This document shows positions 50,276-60,118 of a DNA stretch of 64,000 bases, piece after piece. Position numbers and translations under genes: made by a program. Below the pieces are notes generated by a model. It was given only the letters and a program-made list of their open reading frames with translations. It searched no databases and had not been told where the DNA came from. This DNA is from Desulfoluna spongiiphila (GTDB lineage: Bacteria; Desulfobacterota; Desulfobacteria; Desulfobacterales; Desulfolunaceae): NCBI RefSeq assembly GCF_900101345.1, contig NZ_FMUX01000009.1, positions 124,001 to 188,000 of the forward strand, in the 5' to 3' direction. Positions within the stretch are counted from its first letter, which is position 1; the number at the start of each line of letters is the position of its first letter.

Positions 50276-50382
50276 AAAATCCAGATATTTCAAAAATACA
50301 AAATGTAACCCATGGTTTTCTGATCGTCTCACCCTTCGGGCGAGACGAGCGCACTCGACTCATGAAATATCCGGGCTAAAAC
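50276..50382. repeat. Intergenic element, copy 2 (shorter)
   Basis: CAAAATGTAACCCATGGTTTTC and CTCACCCTTCGGGCGAGAC match copy 1, and the right end ATGAAATATCCGGGCTAAAA is the inverse of the left end with changes. The rest of 49691-50508 shows no gene. Confidence 0.6.
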
Positions 50383-50508
50383 CCGTTCAGCGGCAAAAGG
50401 CAGCAAGACACGCTGCCTTTGCCATCACGTCAAAAACAGCCTGAGCGTGCTTATGCGCACGCTCACTCCCCCCCTTACCCCATGGTCAAATAAAGGAGCC
50501 ATACCCCC

Positions 50509-51162
50509 ATGAACAGACCGATCCGGATTTTATGTTTCATCGCTGCGCTCTTGATTGCCTGCGGCTCAGCGTACGCAACGCCCTACACCTTCGAAATGGG
50601 AGGAGAGTCATCCATTGACGTCACAAAAACAACTCAAGGCCTGTCCATGTGGACGGACATATACCAATCGGTTTCATCCCAGGCGTTTTTACTGGATGTA
50701 GGAGACTCCTTTACATTCAAATTTGCACGGATGGGAACCGACGAGAGCTGGATCAATGAGGACGACCTCAAACCCATGGAGGTAACGGCGTACCTGGACT
50801 TTGACATGCCGGACATAACCCAGGATATTTCCGGAGAATCCACTGGGTTTTCGGGAAAATTCGAGTTCAATCAAGGCTGGCAGGTCATCTGGGATGACCC
50901 TGTGTATGTGGGCTTCGGGGATGGGGGGCGATTCGCCATCGAACTAAGCGACGCCACATTCTCAAGCTCCATGTGGACAGGCCCCCACGGCCCCTGCTGG
51001 AGCGAAGGCGACGCCGACATCTTTGCCACGGTCACCCTGGAAGCAGCACCTTCACCGACAACGGCCCCGGTTCCCGAACCGGCCACCGCTGTTCTCCTCG
51101 GCCTTGGAGTAGGCCTCCTGGGGGTAACCCGGCTTAAAAGAAAAAAAGCGTCCGAGAACTGA
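50509..51162 (+). CDS. PEP-CTERM sorting domain protein
   Basis: 217 residues. Signal peptide MNRPIRILCFIAALLIACGS cleaved near SAYA-TP. The mature part is beta-rich and Asp-rich, and the end is VPEPATAVLLGLGVGLLGVTRLKRKKASEN: the VPEP motif, a membrane helix and a basic tail, the sorting signal for exosortase. Exported and probably anchored or released to the extracellular matrix. The function of the mature domain is unknown. No exosortase gene is in the window. Confidence 0.9.
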   Translation: MNRPIRILCFIAALLIACGSAYATPYTFEMGGESSIDVTKTTQGLSMWTDIYQSVSSQAFLLDVGDSFTFKFARMGTDESWINEDDLKPMEVTAYLDFDMPDITQDISGESTGFSGKFEFNQGWQVIWDDPVYVGFGDGGRFAIELSDATFSSSMWTGPHGPCWSEGDADIFATVTLEAAPSPTTAPVPEPATAVLLGLGVGLLGVTRLKRKKASEN

Positions 51163-51192
51163 TGCCTTTTAAGGGTACAACGACTCCGTAAT

Positions 51193-51228
51193 AAAAAAGC
51201 CTCCGGCAAAACTGCCGGAGGCTTTTTT
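51193..51228. terminator. Bidirectional terminator
   Basis: AAAAAAGCCTCCGGCA, AAAC loop, TGCCGGAGGCTTTTTT. It serves the PEP-CTERM gene and the convergent lipid operon. Confidence 0.92.
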
Positions 51229-51252
51229 ATTTGTGCGGTTTTACAACCACGC

Positions 51253-53280
51253 CTACCCCGTGCCCGCACCTCCCGGGCGATTGAGCACCAGCTGAAGGTT
51301 GGCCAGGGACCGTTCGGCAAACTGGGCTTCACAGCAGGCAAGATAGAAAAGCCACTTGCGTTTGAACACCTCATCGAACCCCAGCACGGCGAGCTTGTCG
51401 GCATTGACCAGAAAGCGTTCGCGCCAGGCCTTGAGGGTTCGGGCGTAATGGGGCCCGATGTTTTCAAGGTGCTCCACGATAAACTGCGACGATCGGGTCA
51501 TGGCCTTGCTGAGCACAGACAGGGAAGGCAGGTGGCCCCCGGGGAACACATGACGCTGAATCCAGTCCTCGTGGGTCCGGTACGCCTCATACCGCTGGTC
51601 CGGTACGGTAATCACCTGCAGCACCACACGCCCCTCGGGCGTTAAAAGCCTGTCGCACTGCCTGAAAAACGTCTCAAGGTACTTGTGCCCTACGGCCTCC
51701 AGCATCTCAATGGAAACAATCCTGTCAAACCTGCCGGACATCTGCCTGTAATCCTTGATGAGCAGTGTAACGCGATCTTCCAGTCCCGCCTCCTTCACCC
51801 GTTGCAGTGCAAAGGCATGCTGGGCTTCGGACAGGGTGATACCCGTCACCCGACATCCGGTGCGCCTTGCCGCCTCCACGGCAAAGGAACCCCACCCAAA
51901 CCCAATCTCCAGTATATGATGGTCCTTTGAAATCTGAGCCTTGTCGATGAGGTGGTGTAATTTGGCCTTCTGGGCCGTCTCCAGGCTCTCCTGTGGATCA
52001 CCCCCATGGAGTGCCGCCGAGTACGTCATGGTCTCGTCCAGAAACAGGGCAAAAAAATCATTGCTCAAATCGTAGTGTTGCCGGATATTCCTCCGACTGC
52101 CCGTCAAGGTGTTGTGGCGGGCCCTGTCCATAAAGCGCCCCACCCCATGGGCCAGCCAGGCAAGGGGCAGCTGAGAATCCGTTGCCGTATCCATATTGCG
52201 GATAAGAATCCGTATCAAATCGGAAGGATTGTCACTTGTCCACAATCCCTCCATGAAACTCTCCCCGAAACCGATGTCACTTCCGAAGACCACACGGGAA
52301 TAAAACCTGGGATCGGTGATCACCAGATTTGCCTGAAGGGAAGCCGAGGCATCACCAAAAACCTTCTGCACGACGGGTGAATTGCTTTTCGAAGGCCCCG
52401 GGAACCGCACCGTCACGCACCCGTTGGTGATGCGGTGAAGCAACCCCATCACCTGTTTTTTGCAAAGACGCTCCATCAGGGACCCGCCCCTGTGGCGGAT
52501 GGTCATGGGGCTTTTCGGGGCTGGCCGATCGAAAAACGTCAGCCCCTTGACCACAAACAGGCGCAGGGCTTGTCCGAGAATACGGGGAACGGTTTTCCAC
52601 GGTACCACAGGGTATCTCACAAGTGTCAACAGCTGGTTTTTCGGTGTCAAGGGCATGCTCTCTCCCTGGAGAGAGGCCTTCAAAACCGTCTCCCCACCAC
52701 GAATCAGGTAAATCCGAATAGACAGCTTTCCTTCAGGGGCCGAGATATAAAACCGATACGTTCCCTCCATGTTGTTGAAGGGAGAGACATGAAAATCCTT
52801 GGGGGCGGTGTATACAATGGGGAACCCTGAGCCGGGATTCCTTGATTCGGTGGCGACCTCTTCGCTCCTGGTCAGCAGATACAGGTGCCTGTCGCCAAAG
52901 GTGTTGTTGACCTCGGCAACGGTGCACACAGGGGAGCGGTCTTCTGCAAGGCAATAATAAAAACTGACGGGGTTGAACACACGATTGAAATAACTCGGCG
53001 ACGTGATGAGCATGACATGCCGCACCTTGTCATGGCAGCCCCTGTCTTTGAGAAACCGAAACAACTTCTCCTTTACGCTCCCGGGCTCGTCATGCAGATA
53101 TCGCCTGTCATACAGGGAAACCGGTCGAAAACGATTGTACCCGAACAAGGGCAGGCGGCGATCCAGATCCTCCAGCTCATCCAGGTCAAAACAGTAAAGG
53201 TACACAGGAAACCGGAACCGATGTTCCACCGGTCTCAGGCGTGCATGCTCAACGTATCCCTTGATGATGGCGGAATTCAC
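51253..53280 (-). CDS. DUF1365-cyclopropane fatty acid synthase fusion
   Basis: 675 residues. Residues 1-~250 are DUF1365 (KGYVEHARLRPVEHRFRFPVYLYCFDLDEL ... FNRVFNPVSFYYC, FHVSPFNNMEGTYRFYIS). Residues ~280-670 are a cyclopropane fatty acid synthase: SAM motif ILEIGFGWGSFAVEAA, then ITLSEAQHAFALQRVKEAGL, IVSIEMLEAVGHKYLETFFRQCDRLLTPEG. In most genomes these are two genes; here they are fused. Modifies unsaturated membrane lipids using SAM. It overlaps the oxidoreductase gene by 4 bases. Confidence 0.9.
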   Translation of the reverse strand: MNSAIIKGYVEHARLRPVEHRFRFPVYLYCFDLDELEDLDRRLPLFGYNRFRPVSLYDRRYLHDEPGSVKEKLFRFLKDRGCHDKVRHVMLITSPSYFNRVFNPVSFYYCLAEDRSPVCTVAEVNNTFGDRHLYLLTRSEEVATESRNPGSGFPIVYTAPKDFHVSPFNNMEGTYRFYISAPEGKLSIRIYLIRGGETVLKASLQGESMPLTPKNQLLTLVRYPVVPWKTVPRILGQALRLFVVKGLTFFDRPAPKSPMTIRHRGGSLMERLCKKQVMGLLHRITNGCVTVRFPGPSKSNSPVVQKVFGDASASLQANLVITDPRFYSRVVFGSDIGFGESFMEGLWTSDNPSDLIRILIRNMDTATDSQLPLAWLAHGVGRFMDRARHNTLTGSRRNIRQHYDLSNDFFALFLDETMTYSAALHGGDPQESLETAQKAKLHHLIDKAQISKDHHILEIGFGWGSFAVEAARRTGCRVTGITLSEAQHAFALQRVKEAGLEDRVTLLIKDYRQMSGRFDRIVSIEMLEAVGHKYLETFFRQCDRLLTPEGRVVLQVITVPDQRYEAYRTHEDWIQRHVFPGGHLPSLSVLSKAMTRSSQFIVEHLENIGPHYARTLKAWRERFLVNADKLAVLGFDEVFKRKWLFYLACCEAQFAERSLANLQLVLNRPGGAGTG

Positions 53281-54545
53281 AGCGTCCCCCCCAAGGCAGC
53301 GGCCACATCCACGGCGGAACGGACAGCATCCTCGTGGAAACCGTAGCCGAAATAACTCCCGCAGAAATAGGTATGCCCTTTACCGTTCAACCCCTTGAGC
53401 CCCTCCTGTGTGGCCACGGATTCAAAGGTAAACAGCGGATGATCGTAGATCAGCTCCCTGTGGACGGACGGGGCAGGGATCTCCCATGCGGGATTAAGGG
53501 TGACGCACCAGGTATGCCGGGTCTTCAGGTGCTGCAGCCGGTTCATAAAATAGGTCACGGTGATGGGCTCCCCATCCCCGGTGGCTTCATCTCGGATATA
53601 GTTCCAGGACGCCCTGGCCCTGGGTTGTGAAGGAAGCAGGGATGCATCGGTGTGAAGGACCACCCGGTTGGCGGAGTAGCGCCATGGAGACAGAAGCCGC
53701 GTCTCTTCCCGGGACGGATCTTCGAGCATCTTCAGTGCTTCATCCGCATGGGCGGCCACCACCACCCGGTCAAAGGGTTCCGGATGCCCTCCTTCCGTTT
53801 TAACAAGCACCCCGTCCTCCGTCCGCTGAATGCCCGTCACGGGCGTCCCTTCCACCACCCTTCCGCTGAAACCATTCAAAAAAGCCTTCACATAGCTGTG
53901 GCTGCCCCCGGACACCACCGACCACTGTGGGTGCTCCGTCAAGGTCAACAACCCGTGATTTTCATAAAACCTCGCAAAGGTTTCCATGGGAAAAGCGGCC
54001 ATCTTGGCATCCGGGGCCGACCAGATTGCCGCGGCCATGGGAAGGACAAATCGATCTGTCACCTCACGTTTTACCCCTTCACGCGTCATGTATTCTCCCA
54101 ACGTAATCCCGGCGAGCCGCCCTTCGGCCAAATCCATACGCATGCGCTGCATCAATGACCGCACGCCCAGTAAAAAACGCCAGAACGCAGGCCGAAAGAT
54201 GTTCTCCCGCTGGGCAAAGAGGGTGTTGAGGTTGGTGGAGGCGTACTCCAGACCGGTACGTCGGCAGGTGTAACTGAAGGACATGTCCGTTTCCACAAGG
54301 GGCACTCCAAGGCGGGAAAGCAATCGGGTAAACAGGGGATATGTCCTGTTATTCATCACGATAAAGCCTGTATCGACGGGAGTTCCCTCATCGGGCCCCC
54401 GGTCAATAACCACCGTATGGGTGTGCCCTCCGATATACCCGTTCTTCTCATAGAGGGTAACCTCGTGATGATCTTGCAAAAGACAGGCTGTCGTAATCCC
54501 TGAGACACCGGCACCGATGACGGCAATTTTTAGCGGAGATTTCAT
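53277..54545 (-). CDS. NAD/FAD-binding oxidoreductase (COG2907 type)
   Basis: 422 residues from ATG 54545 (MKSPLKIAVIGAGVSGITTA), since the longer frame has an implausible Cys-rich N-terminus. Dinucleotide-binding IAVIGAGVSGITTACLLQD; FIVMNNRTYPLFTRLLSRLGVPL and SVVSGGSHSYVKAFLNGF match the COG2907 family, which is encoded with DUF1365 and CFA-synthase in many bacteria and acts on lipid tails. First gene of the operon. Confidence 0.88.
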   Translation of the reverse strand: MKSPLKIAVIGAGVSGITTACLLQDHHEVTLYEKNGYIGGHTHTVVIDRGPDEGTPVDTGFIVMNNRTYPLFTRLLSRLGVPLVETDMSFSYTCRRTGLEYASTNLNTLFAQRENIFRPAFWRFLLGVRSLMQRMRMDLAEGRLAGITLGEYMTREGVKREVTDRFVLPMAAAIWSAPDAKMAAFPMETFARFYENHGLLTLTEHPQWSVVSGGSHSYVKAFLNGFSGRVVEGTPVTGIQRTEDGVLVKTEGGHPEPFDRVVVAAHADEALKMLEDPSREETRLLSPWRYSANRVVLHTDASLLPSQPRARASWNYIRDEATGDGEPITVTYFMNRLQHLKTRHTWCVTLNPAWEIPAPSVHRELIYDHPLFTFESVATQEGLKGLNGKGHTYFCGSYFGYGFHEDAVRSAVDVAAALGGTL

Positions 54546-55432
54546 GGGAGGGTCCTTTCTCGAAGGCAGGAAGTTGAATAATTCTAAATCACTGTCTTCA
54601 AAATTGCAACAACAGGACCCAGAAAAACCCTCCCCACAACAAAACCCTGCCCCAAGGAAAGCAGGTTGCATCTCATATTCAATCAGGGATATACTTTTCT
54701 AACTTTACTGTATATAGCCATACATGAACTCGCCTTGAGAGCCCGTGTCGCTCAGATTGATAATCGGATGATACCCCCGGCTCCGGCAGAAGGAAACATT
54801 ACCCTCAACTGATTCCCATCAGGGAAAACACCTAACAAGACGGAAAAAAATGATGCCGCAGGGGCAAGGTGAGCCACCTGCGACGGCAGGGTTGCGCATG
54901 CAGTGCCTGGGGAAAAAATACCCCGGGAGCCAAGTGATATGGAAAGAAACAACTGTGCAAGGCAAAGGGTGTTGCCGTCTCACCACGTCGATAGAACGGC
55001 CCATTGCCAACAAAAGCAACACCTGCCCCTGAACGACTCAATGATACCCGGCCCCTTCTCCCCCCCGCTGCCGGCTATCATCATCACACCTGAAAAACGA
55101 TCGTCAACACATCCATCGTTTCGAACTCAACCTGATTTCGATTTTCCGAATACTGCTTTCGGGATTGTTCTAAAAACTATTTTTTTACCCATTCCCAACG
55201 TGGTGGACACGTCCGGACGTAAAAACTCGACCGAAGCATGGAGCAGTTTAAGCTTCCCCTCCCAGCGTCATTACATGAGCGGCGTGAAGAGACATACGGA
55301 AACTCAACTACGGCAATTCAAAACCTTGCATTACCGGCTGGCCTGTTTACGGGGTGTTTTACAATCGGAAACCGTACCAAAGCGAATGCGTACATCGCGT
55401 TGGGGTCGATTCATGAAAAAGGAGAACGTACC
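54546..55432. other. Gene-free region, 890 bp
   Basis: No convincing gene on either strand; open frames here have no ribosome sites or recognisable sequence. One repeat-like patch (CAAGGTGAGCCACCTG, about 54867-54882) recalls the type II dispersed repeat. A change to lower GC begins after this region. Confidence 0.5.
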
Positions 55433-57475
55433 ATGACCGCATCGCAAGCTGCACTGAAAATCTGCCAACCGTCACGCCCCGAACCCCAAGACTCAGCGTT
55501 CCTTACGAAAGGAAAAGAAGTTGGCCGAAAACACCTGATCAATGCTCTTAACCACATCAACTTCAAAGAAAAAAACGTCATCCTGGTGTTCCAAAGCGTA
55601 CACGGTAATCCGTCAATGGAAATCGAGGCATTTCCCATGCCTGTATTGAGCGACTACCCCACCTTTCGCTTTTTAAAGCCCCTGCCCGACAACCTGCGCA
55701 GCACTGATTTAACCCGACTCATCATCCCCGACGGTCCCGGCGAAATCCATGCAATCCCCCAACTCAGAGCCATGAATTCAAAGGGATTGAGCGTCAACCT
55801 TCCCGAAACTGGCCGTCGCATCCAGGGGGCTCTGCGAAATATCAGGGTTCACTTCCAGCAACAAGGAATCGCTTTCAAAGGAAGCTTGACGTCAATTGAG
55901 CCCGATGTCATTGAGGTCCAACTCTCTCCACTGAGTTCCCATTATTTCATGGCAACCTCACCGAAGGCGGAACTGAACCTGACCTTCCTAAAAGAAAAAA
56001 ACCGACTTTTTGAGACCAAGGCCCGGGTGGTCAAACAGGAATCCCATCGCGATAGCGTCATACTACACTTAGAACCGATAGAATCCATACCCACCAACCG
56101 CGAAAGGCAACGCTTTGGTAAAAAGGCATTTGAAATGATTCCGGCACCTGATTTTGTTTTTCTTCACCCCTTGACCGGAACCAAATGCACTGTCGTCATT
56201 GAGTCTCTGTCAGCAATTGATATGAAATTAACCTTGCATCATGAAATGATACCACTTATTCCAGGTATGAAACTGATGGATGCATCAATTACTCTCGGAG
56301 ACCTTTACACACTACAATTAACTGCTCAGGTAACGAGATGCAGTACAATAAAGAATAAAAGGGGAGACAAGATTGAATATTGTCATATTTCAATTCTAAA
56401 CATGTCATCTGAAAATCACCGAAAACTACAAACCATTGTGCACAAATCCGAGAACAGAGATATTCGTGTTTGTAACTCGATAGAAGAAGATGATATGTGG
56501 CGGTTTTTCTTTGAAACAGGATTCATTTATAAAAATAAATACAGACTGTTTTTAGAAAACAAAGATAAAATAAAAAAAACCTACGAAACGCTCTATTCGA
56601 CCCCATCAAACGTTACTTGCCATATGGCTTACCAAGAAAAGGGAAGGACCATGGGGCACATTTCCATGCTACGATATGCAGAAAGGGCTTGGCTTGTTCA
56701 CCACCACGCCGCTCTCAGGGGAGCATCCATAAGGGTTGGGCTGGGTGTCCTCAAACAAATGGGTAACTATGTCATGGCGTCTCATAACCTCGACCCAAAT
56801 AGTTTCAAGTATCTACTCTGTTATTTCAGGCCTGAAAATCATTTTCCCAATTACTTTTTCAGTGGATTCACCGAAAAAAAAAAAGATCCAAAAATATGCT
56901 CTTCAGACTTGTTCGCATACGTTTACTATAGAGCCGAAAAAATAGGAGATGCCAAATTTCCCGACGGGTGGGTACTTGAGGGTGCATGCGAAACAGATCT
57001 GGTCGCACTGGAAACATGCTACGATGCGACATCAGGCGGCATGCTAATAGATGCATTAAATCTTTATGAACGGCAAGCTCCATTCGAAGTTCTCAGCGAG
57101 AGATATCAAAAGGCAGGTTTAAAAAAGGAGCAACAGATCTGGGCCATTCGCCATAACGACCTCACGGTAGCTCTATTTATCGTCAACACCTCCGATGTCG
57201 CTCTGAATATGTCAGAACTATCCAACTGTATCAAGACCTGCATCATTCGGCCCGACATAATGAATAAACAAATACTTACAAGGGCATTAGATCAATTAAG
57301 CGAACATTTTTCGACACACCGAACGCCGGTCCTTATCCACCCGGTTGACTGGGTTAAAAACACGGGGTTTCATTTTCAAAAGCGGTATCACTTGTGGATT
57401 CTAAACACCCACTTTCTTGATGATTTCATGCAGCACCTTGATGATAGTTCCAATCTATCGCGTAAAACTAACTGA
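55433..57475 (+). CDS. PilZ-like protein with acyltransferase-like C-terminal domain
   Basis: 680 residues from ATG 55433 (AAAAGGAG upstream). Residues ~130-240 and ~245-360 are two beta-rich domains like PilZN/PilZ (IRVHFQQQGIAFKGSLTSIEPDVIEVQL; RQRFGKKAFEMIPAPDF ... VIESLSAIDMKLTL), but the RxxxR and DxSxxG residues that bind c-di-GMP are degenerate. The C-terminal ~300 residues contain HISMLRYAERAWLVHHHAALRGASIRVGLGVLKQMGNYV, recalling acyl-homoserine/N-acyl amino acid synthase-like GNAT folds in PilZ proteins. Substrate unknown. It precedes the epimerase-hydrolase gene. Confidence 0.6.
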   Translation: MTASQAALKICQPSRPEPQDSAFLTKGKEVGRKHLINALNHINFKEKNVILVFQSVHGNPSMEIEAFPMPVLSDYPTFRFLKPLPDNLRSTDLTRLIIPDGPGEIHAIPQLRAMNSKGLSVNLPETGRRIQGALRNIRVHFQQQGIAFKGSLTSIEPDVIEVQLSPLSSHYFMATSPKAELNLTFLKEKNRLFETKARVVKQESHRDSVILHLEPIESIPTNRERQRFGKKAFEMIPAPDFVFLHPLTGTKCTVVIESLSAIDMKLTLHHEMIPLIPGMKLMDASITLGDLYTLQLTAQVTRCSTIKNKRGDKIEYCHISILNMSSENHRKLQTIVHKSENRDIRVCNSIEEDDMWRFFFETGFIYKNKYRLFLENKDKIKKTYETLYSTPSNVTCHMAYQEKGRTMGHISMLRYAERAWLVHHHAALRGASIRVGLGVLKQMGNYVMASHNLDPNSFKYLLCYFRPENHFPNYFFSGFTEKKKDPKICSSDLFAYVYYRAEKIGDAKFPDGWVLEGACETDLVALETCYDATSGGMLIDALNLYERQAPFEVLSERYQKAGLKKEQQIWAIRHNDLTVALFIVNTSDVALNMSELSNCIKTCIIRPDIMNKQILTRALDQLSEHFSTHRTPVLIHPVDWVKNTGFHFQKRYHLWILNTHFLDDFMQHLDDSSNLSRKTN

Positions 57476-57578
57476 ACCGACAGGCAACGCAAAAAGACAG
57501 GCATGAAAGCCCCAACGCATGGGCCACGAACAGAATCAAATACTCTATTATTTAAATAATATAAGGAACAAGTCGACC

Positions 57579-59618
57579 ATGAAAAAGCAGAAACAATGTG
57601 ATTGTATCCGTATTCAAGCGACTACACTTGAAATCCCCCTAAAAACGACAGTGCGCCATGCCAGTGCGTCACGAAAAAACGGCGAAAGCATCTGGGTACA
57701 GGCATGTAAAGGAAATCTTACGGGTTACGGTGAGGGATGTCCACGAGCTTACGTGGCCGGTGATGACCTGACATCGAGCCTGTCCTGGGTTAACAAAATT
57801 TTCTGCAGTGAGCCATGCCCCATAACCAATCTCAACAAACTGATCCGATGGGTCGAAGAGAACAAATGCCTTATAGATACGTACCCTTCTGCTTGGTGTG
57901 CAGTAGAAACTGCTCTTCTTGACCTGTTTGCAAGGGAGCAGTCCATCTCAATTGAGGCACTCCTTGACCTTCCTGAAGCCAGACGAAGCAGCAGGTACTC
58001 AGCAGTTTTGGGCAACGAAAAGCCTTGGAAGTTCAAGGGACAGGCCGACTTGTATTTCGTCAAAGGCATGACGGATTTCAAAGTAAAGCTCTGTGGGGAA
58101 TTTGCCAAAGACCAGGAAAAACTTATAAATCTTGAAATCCTTGCAAATGACCACCGTGCAAAAAACGTAAGGATACGACTGGACGCGAACAACCTATGGC
58201 AGGAAGACCTCACAGAAGCCGTTGCCTTCATCAGAAACCTCAAGGGCAATTTCTTTGCAGTTGAAGAGCCTTTGAAAGCTGGACATGCCGAAGCGTTAAG
58301 CAACTTTTCCGTTGAGACCGGCCTTCCTGTGATTCTGGACGAAAGCCTGTGCACGACCCAGGACCTTGAGAAGTTTCGCGATCGTCCCGGACGATTTATC
58401 GCCAACATCAAAATTTCCCGTGTAGGAGGGCTTCTCCGGGCCCAGTCTCTTATAAATACGTTGAAATCCATGGGCTGGGATATCATCATCGGGTGCCACG
58501 TTGGCGAGACCTCCCTTCTAACCCGGTGTGGCCTTGTCGCCGCCGCCATGGCAGGGGAATCCCTTATCGCCCACGAAGGAGCCTTCGGCTCCTACTTGCT
58601 TGACCTTGAGCCGACTTTTCCTATGCTGACGTTCAGCCGTGAGGGTTCCCTGAACTTACAATCCCCATACTTTCTTAAGACAATTCGTGGCCTTGAGTGC
58701 GTCACCCCCGAAACATGGGGTACGGGGTTAGGTATGAAATGTCGGATGCCGGTCCAGCCTGATGATGGGGCCCCAAAGATCGCCACCCTTACCATGCCAG
58801 ACGATTACCCAATCCACTACCGGGTCTGGGGAGAAGACAAAGGGGAGGATGTCATACTCATCCTCCATGGTGGAATGAGCCACTCGGGCTGGCAAGCCCC
58901 CCTAGCAGAATCGTTACGAAATCGCCGCGATAACATAACCGTGATGGCAGCTGATCGCAGGGGATGCGGCCTCAATCCAAATCGAGGCGACCTCGGGACT
59001 ATGCACCAGGTCATCGATGATGTGGTCCGGCATGTAGAGTATCTACAGACCTGTTTTGAGCGGGTCCACCTGGCGGGTTGGTGTCAGGGAGCACAATACG
59101 CATCCGTGGCAGCAACAAGGCTCGACAAAAAAGCGGACAGCCTGGTTCTTTTGACCCCCGGGTTCTTTTGGAACGAAAGATTTCGTTCAGTGATCTCTAT
59201 CTCCGAGCATGTAATGATGGAGATGATCTCTGAATTTGACCTCAAACCTGAACGAAACCGAGCGTGCATAATCATACCAATGGAACCTGCTGATTTTACC
59301 TTAGATGAAGCCTGGTTGGACTACATTGACACTGACGATCTCAAAACAACAAAAATCACACTTAAATCGGCAAACATCATGGATGAAATACAAGAACTCT
59401 CGGTATTTGCAATCAAGGCCAATACATGTCCAACACTTGCAATTCTGGCAGATCAAGACCGCATTGTTGACAACAAAAAAACCATTGAAGTCTTAGGGCA
59501 TCAATTCTCTGGCTCGAGTTCAAACACCTTGGAATTTATAGATACGGCCCATGCCGTTCAGTTTGAAAAGCCGGAAGAAGTTGCTGAATATATCGATCGT
59601 TTTTTAAATACAATCTAA
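57579..59618 (+). CDS. Enolase-superfamily epimerase fused to alpha/beta hydrolase
   Basis: 679 residues from ATG 57579 (AAGGA upstream). Residues ~1-385: enolase superfamily, muconate-lactonizing subgroup, with KVK (K168, K170), metal ligands D202 (RLDANN), E229 (VEEPL), D254 (LDESL) and K278 (NIKISRVGG), as in dipeptide epimerases and o-succinylbenzoate synthase. Residues ~400-679: alpha/beta hydrolase with HGGMSHSGW oxyanion region, nucleophile elbow GWCQG with Cys502 in place of Ser, D625/D627 and H658. Fusion of these enzymes is unusual. Substrate unknown. Confidence 0.85.
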   Translation: MKKQKQCDCIRIQATTLEIPLKTTVRHASASRKNGESIWVQACKGNLTGYGEGCPRAYVAGDDLTSSLSWVNKIFCSEPCPITNLNKLIRWVEENKCLIDTYPSAWCAVETALLDLFAREQSISIEALLDLPEARRSSRYSAVLGNEKPWKFKGQADLYFVKGMTDFKVKLCGEFAKDQEKLINLEILANDHRAKNVRIRLDANNLWQEDLTEAVAFIRNLKGNFFAVEEPLKAGHAEALSNFSVETGLPVILDESLCTTQDLEKFRDRPGRFIANIKISRVGGLLRAQSLINTLKSMGWDIIIGCHVGETSLLTRCGLVAAAMAGESLIAHEGAFGSYLLDLEPTFPMLTFSREGSLNLQSPYFLKTIRGLECVTPETWGTGLGMKCRMPVQPDDGAPKIATLTMPDDYPIHYRVWGEDKGEDVILILHGGMSHSGWQAPLAESLRNRRDNITVMAADRRGCGLNPNRGDLGTMHQVIDDVVRHVEYLQTCFERVHLAGWCQGAQYASVAATRLDKKADSLVLLTPGFFWNERFRSVISISEHVMMEMISEFDLKPERNRACIIIPMEPADFTLDEAWLDYIDTDDLKTTKITLKSANIMDEIQELSVFAIKANTCPTLAILADQDRIVDNKKTIEVLGHQFSGSSSNTLEFIDTAHAVQFEKPEEVAEYIDRFLNTI

Positions 59619-59633
59619 CCATATATCCTAAAC

Positions 59634-59668
59634 CCTCCTGCAAATGGCCTTCTGTCCTTTGCAGGAGG
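59634..59668. terminator. Hairpin after the fusion gene
   Basis: CCTCCTGCAAA (59634-59644) and TTTGCAGGAGG (59658-59668), perfect 11-bp stem with a 13-base loop. There is no T run, so termination is uncertain. The remaining 59669-60118 is AT-rich and shows no gene; it likely holds the kinase promoter. Confidence 0.5.
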
Positions 59669-60118
59669 CATGTTGTCACGTAACCGCCCTGGGGTGAATC
59701 ATAATCAGCCCTGCAGTCCAAAGCCACATTATTACAGGTAAGTATGCTAAAATTTGGATCAACCCATTATCATTGGACAGACTCGCAGTATCGCATAATG
59801 CCTAAGACAATAACAATTACACAAGAAAAACTTGACTGACAGAACGAATACTCATAAATATAAAAATTACTGTCCTCCTGCAGGACATGATATTGCCAAC
59901 CCTTTATAGAGCGTTATTAACAGAGTAATATCCAGACAACTTCAAACTTGGGATGCCAACCTATAAATTTACACCTGAATAATAACCCGCACGGCAATTT
60001 TATACCCCAGAATATTCATGAAAAACTCCGTGTGTGGCGGTAGAACCGGTTTTGATTTTGCTCGGAGCCTTTCACTATAATAAATCTGGATGAACTCAAC
60101 GAATGGTTACGAAATATT

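Noticed and set aside
54545..54671. Cys-rich N-terminal extension of the FAD oxidoreductase
   Set aside because: The family starts just before the IAVIGAGVSG motif. ATG 54545 has its own ribosome site.
54903..55436. 177-codon plus-strand frame before the PilZ-like gene
   Set aside because: Composition is random-like, with no ribosome site or recognisable motif.
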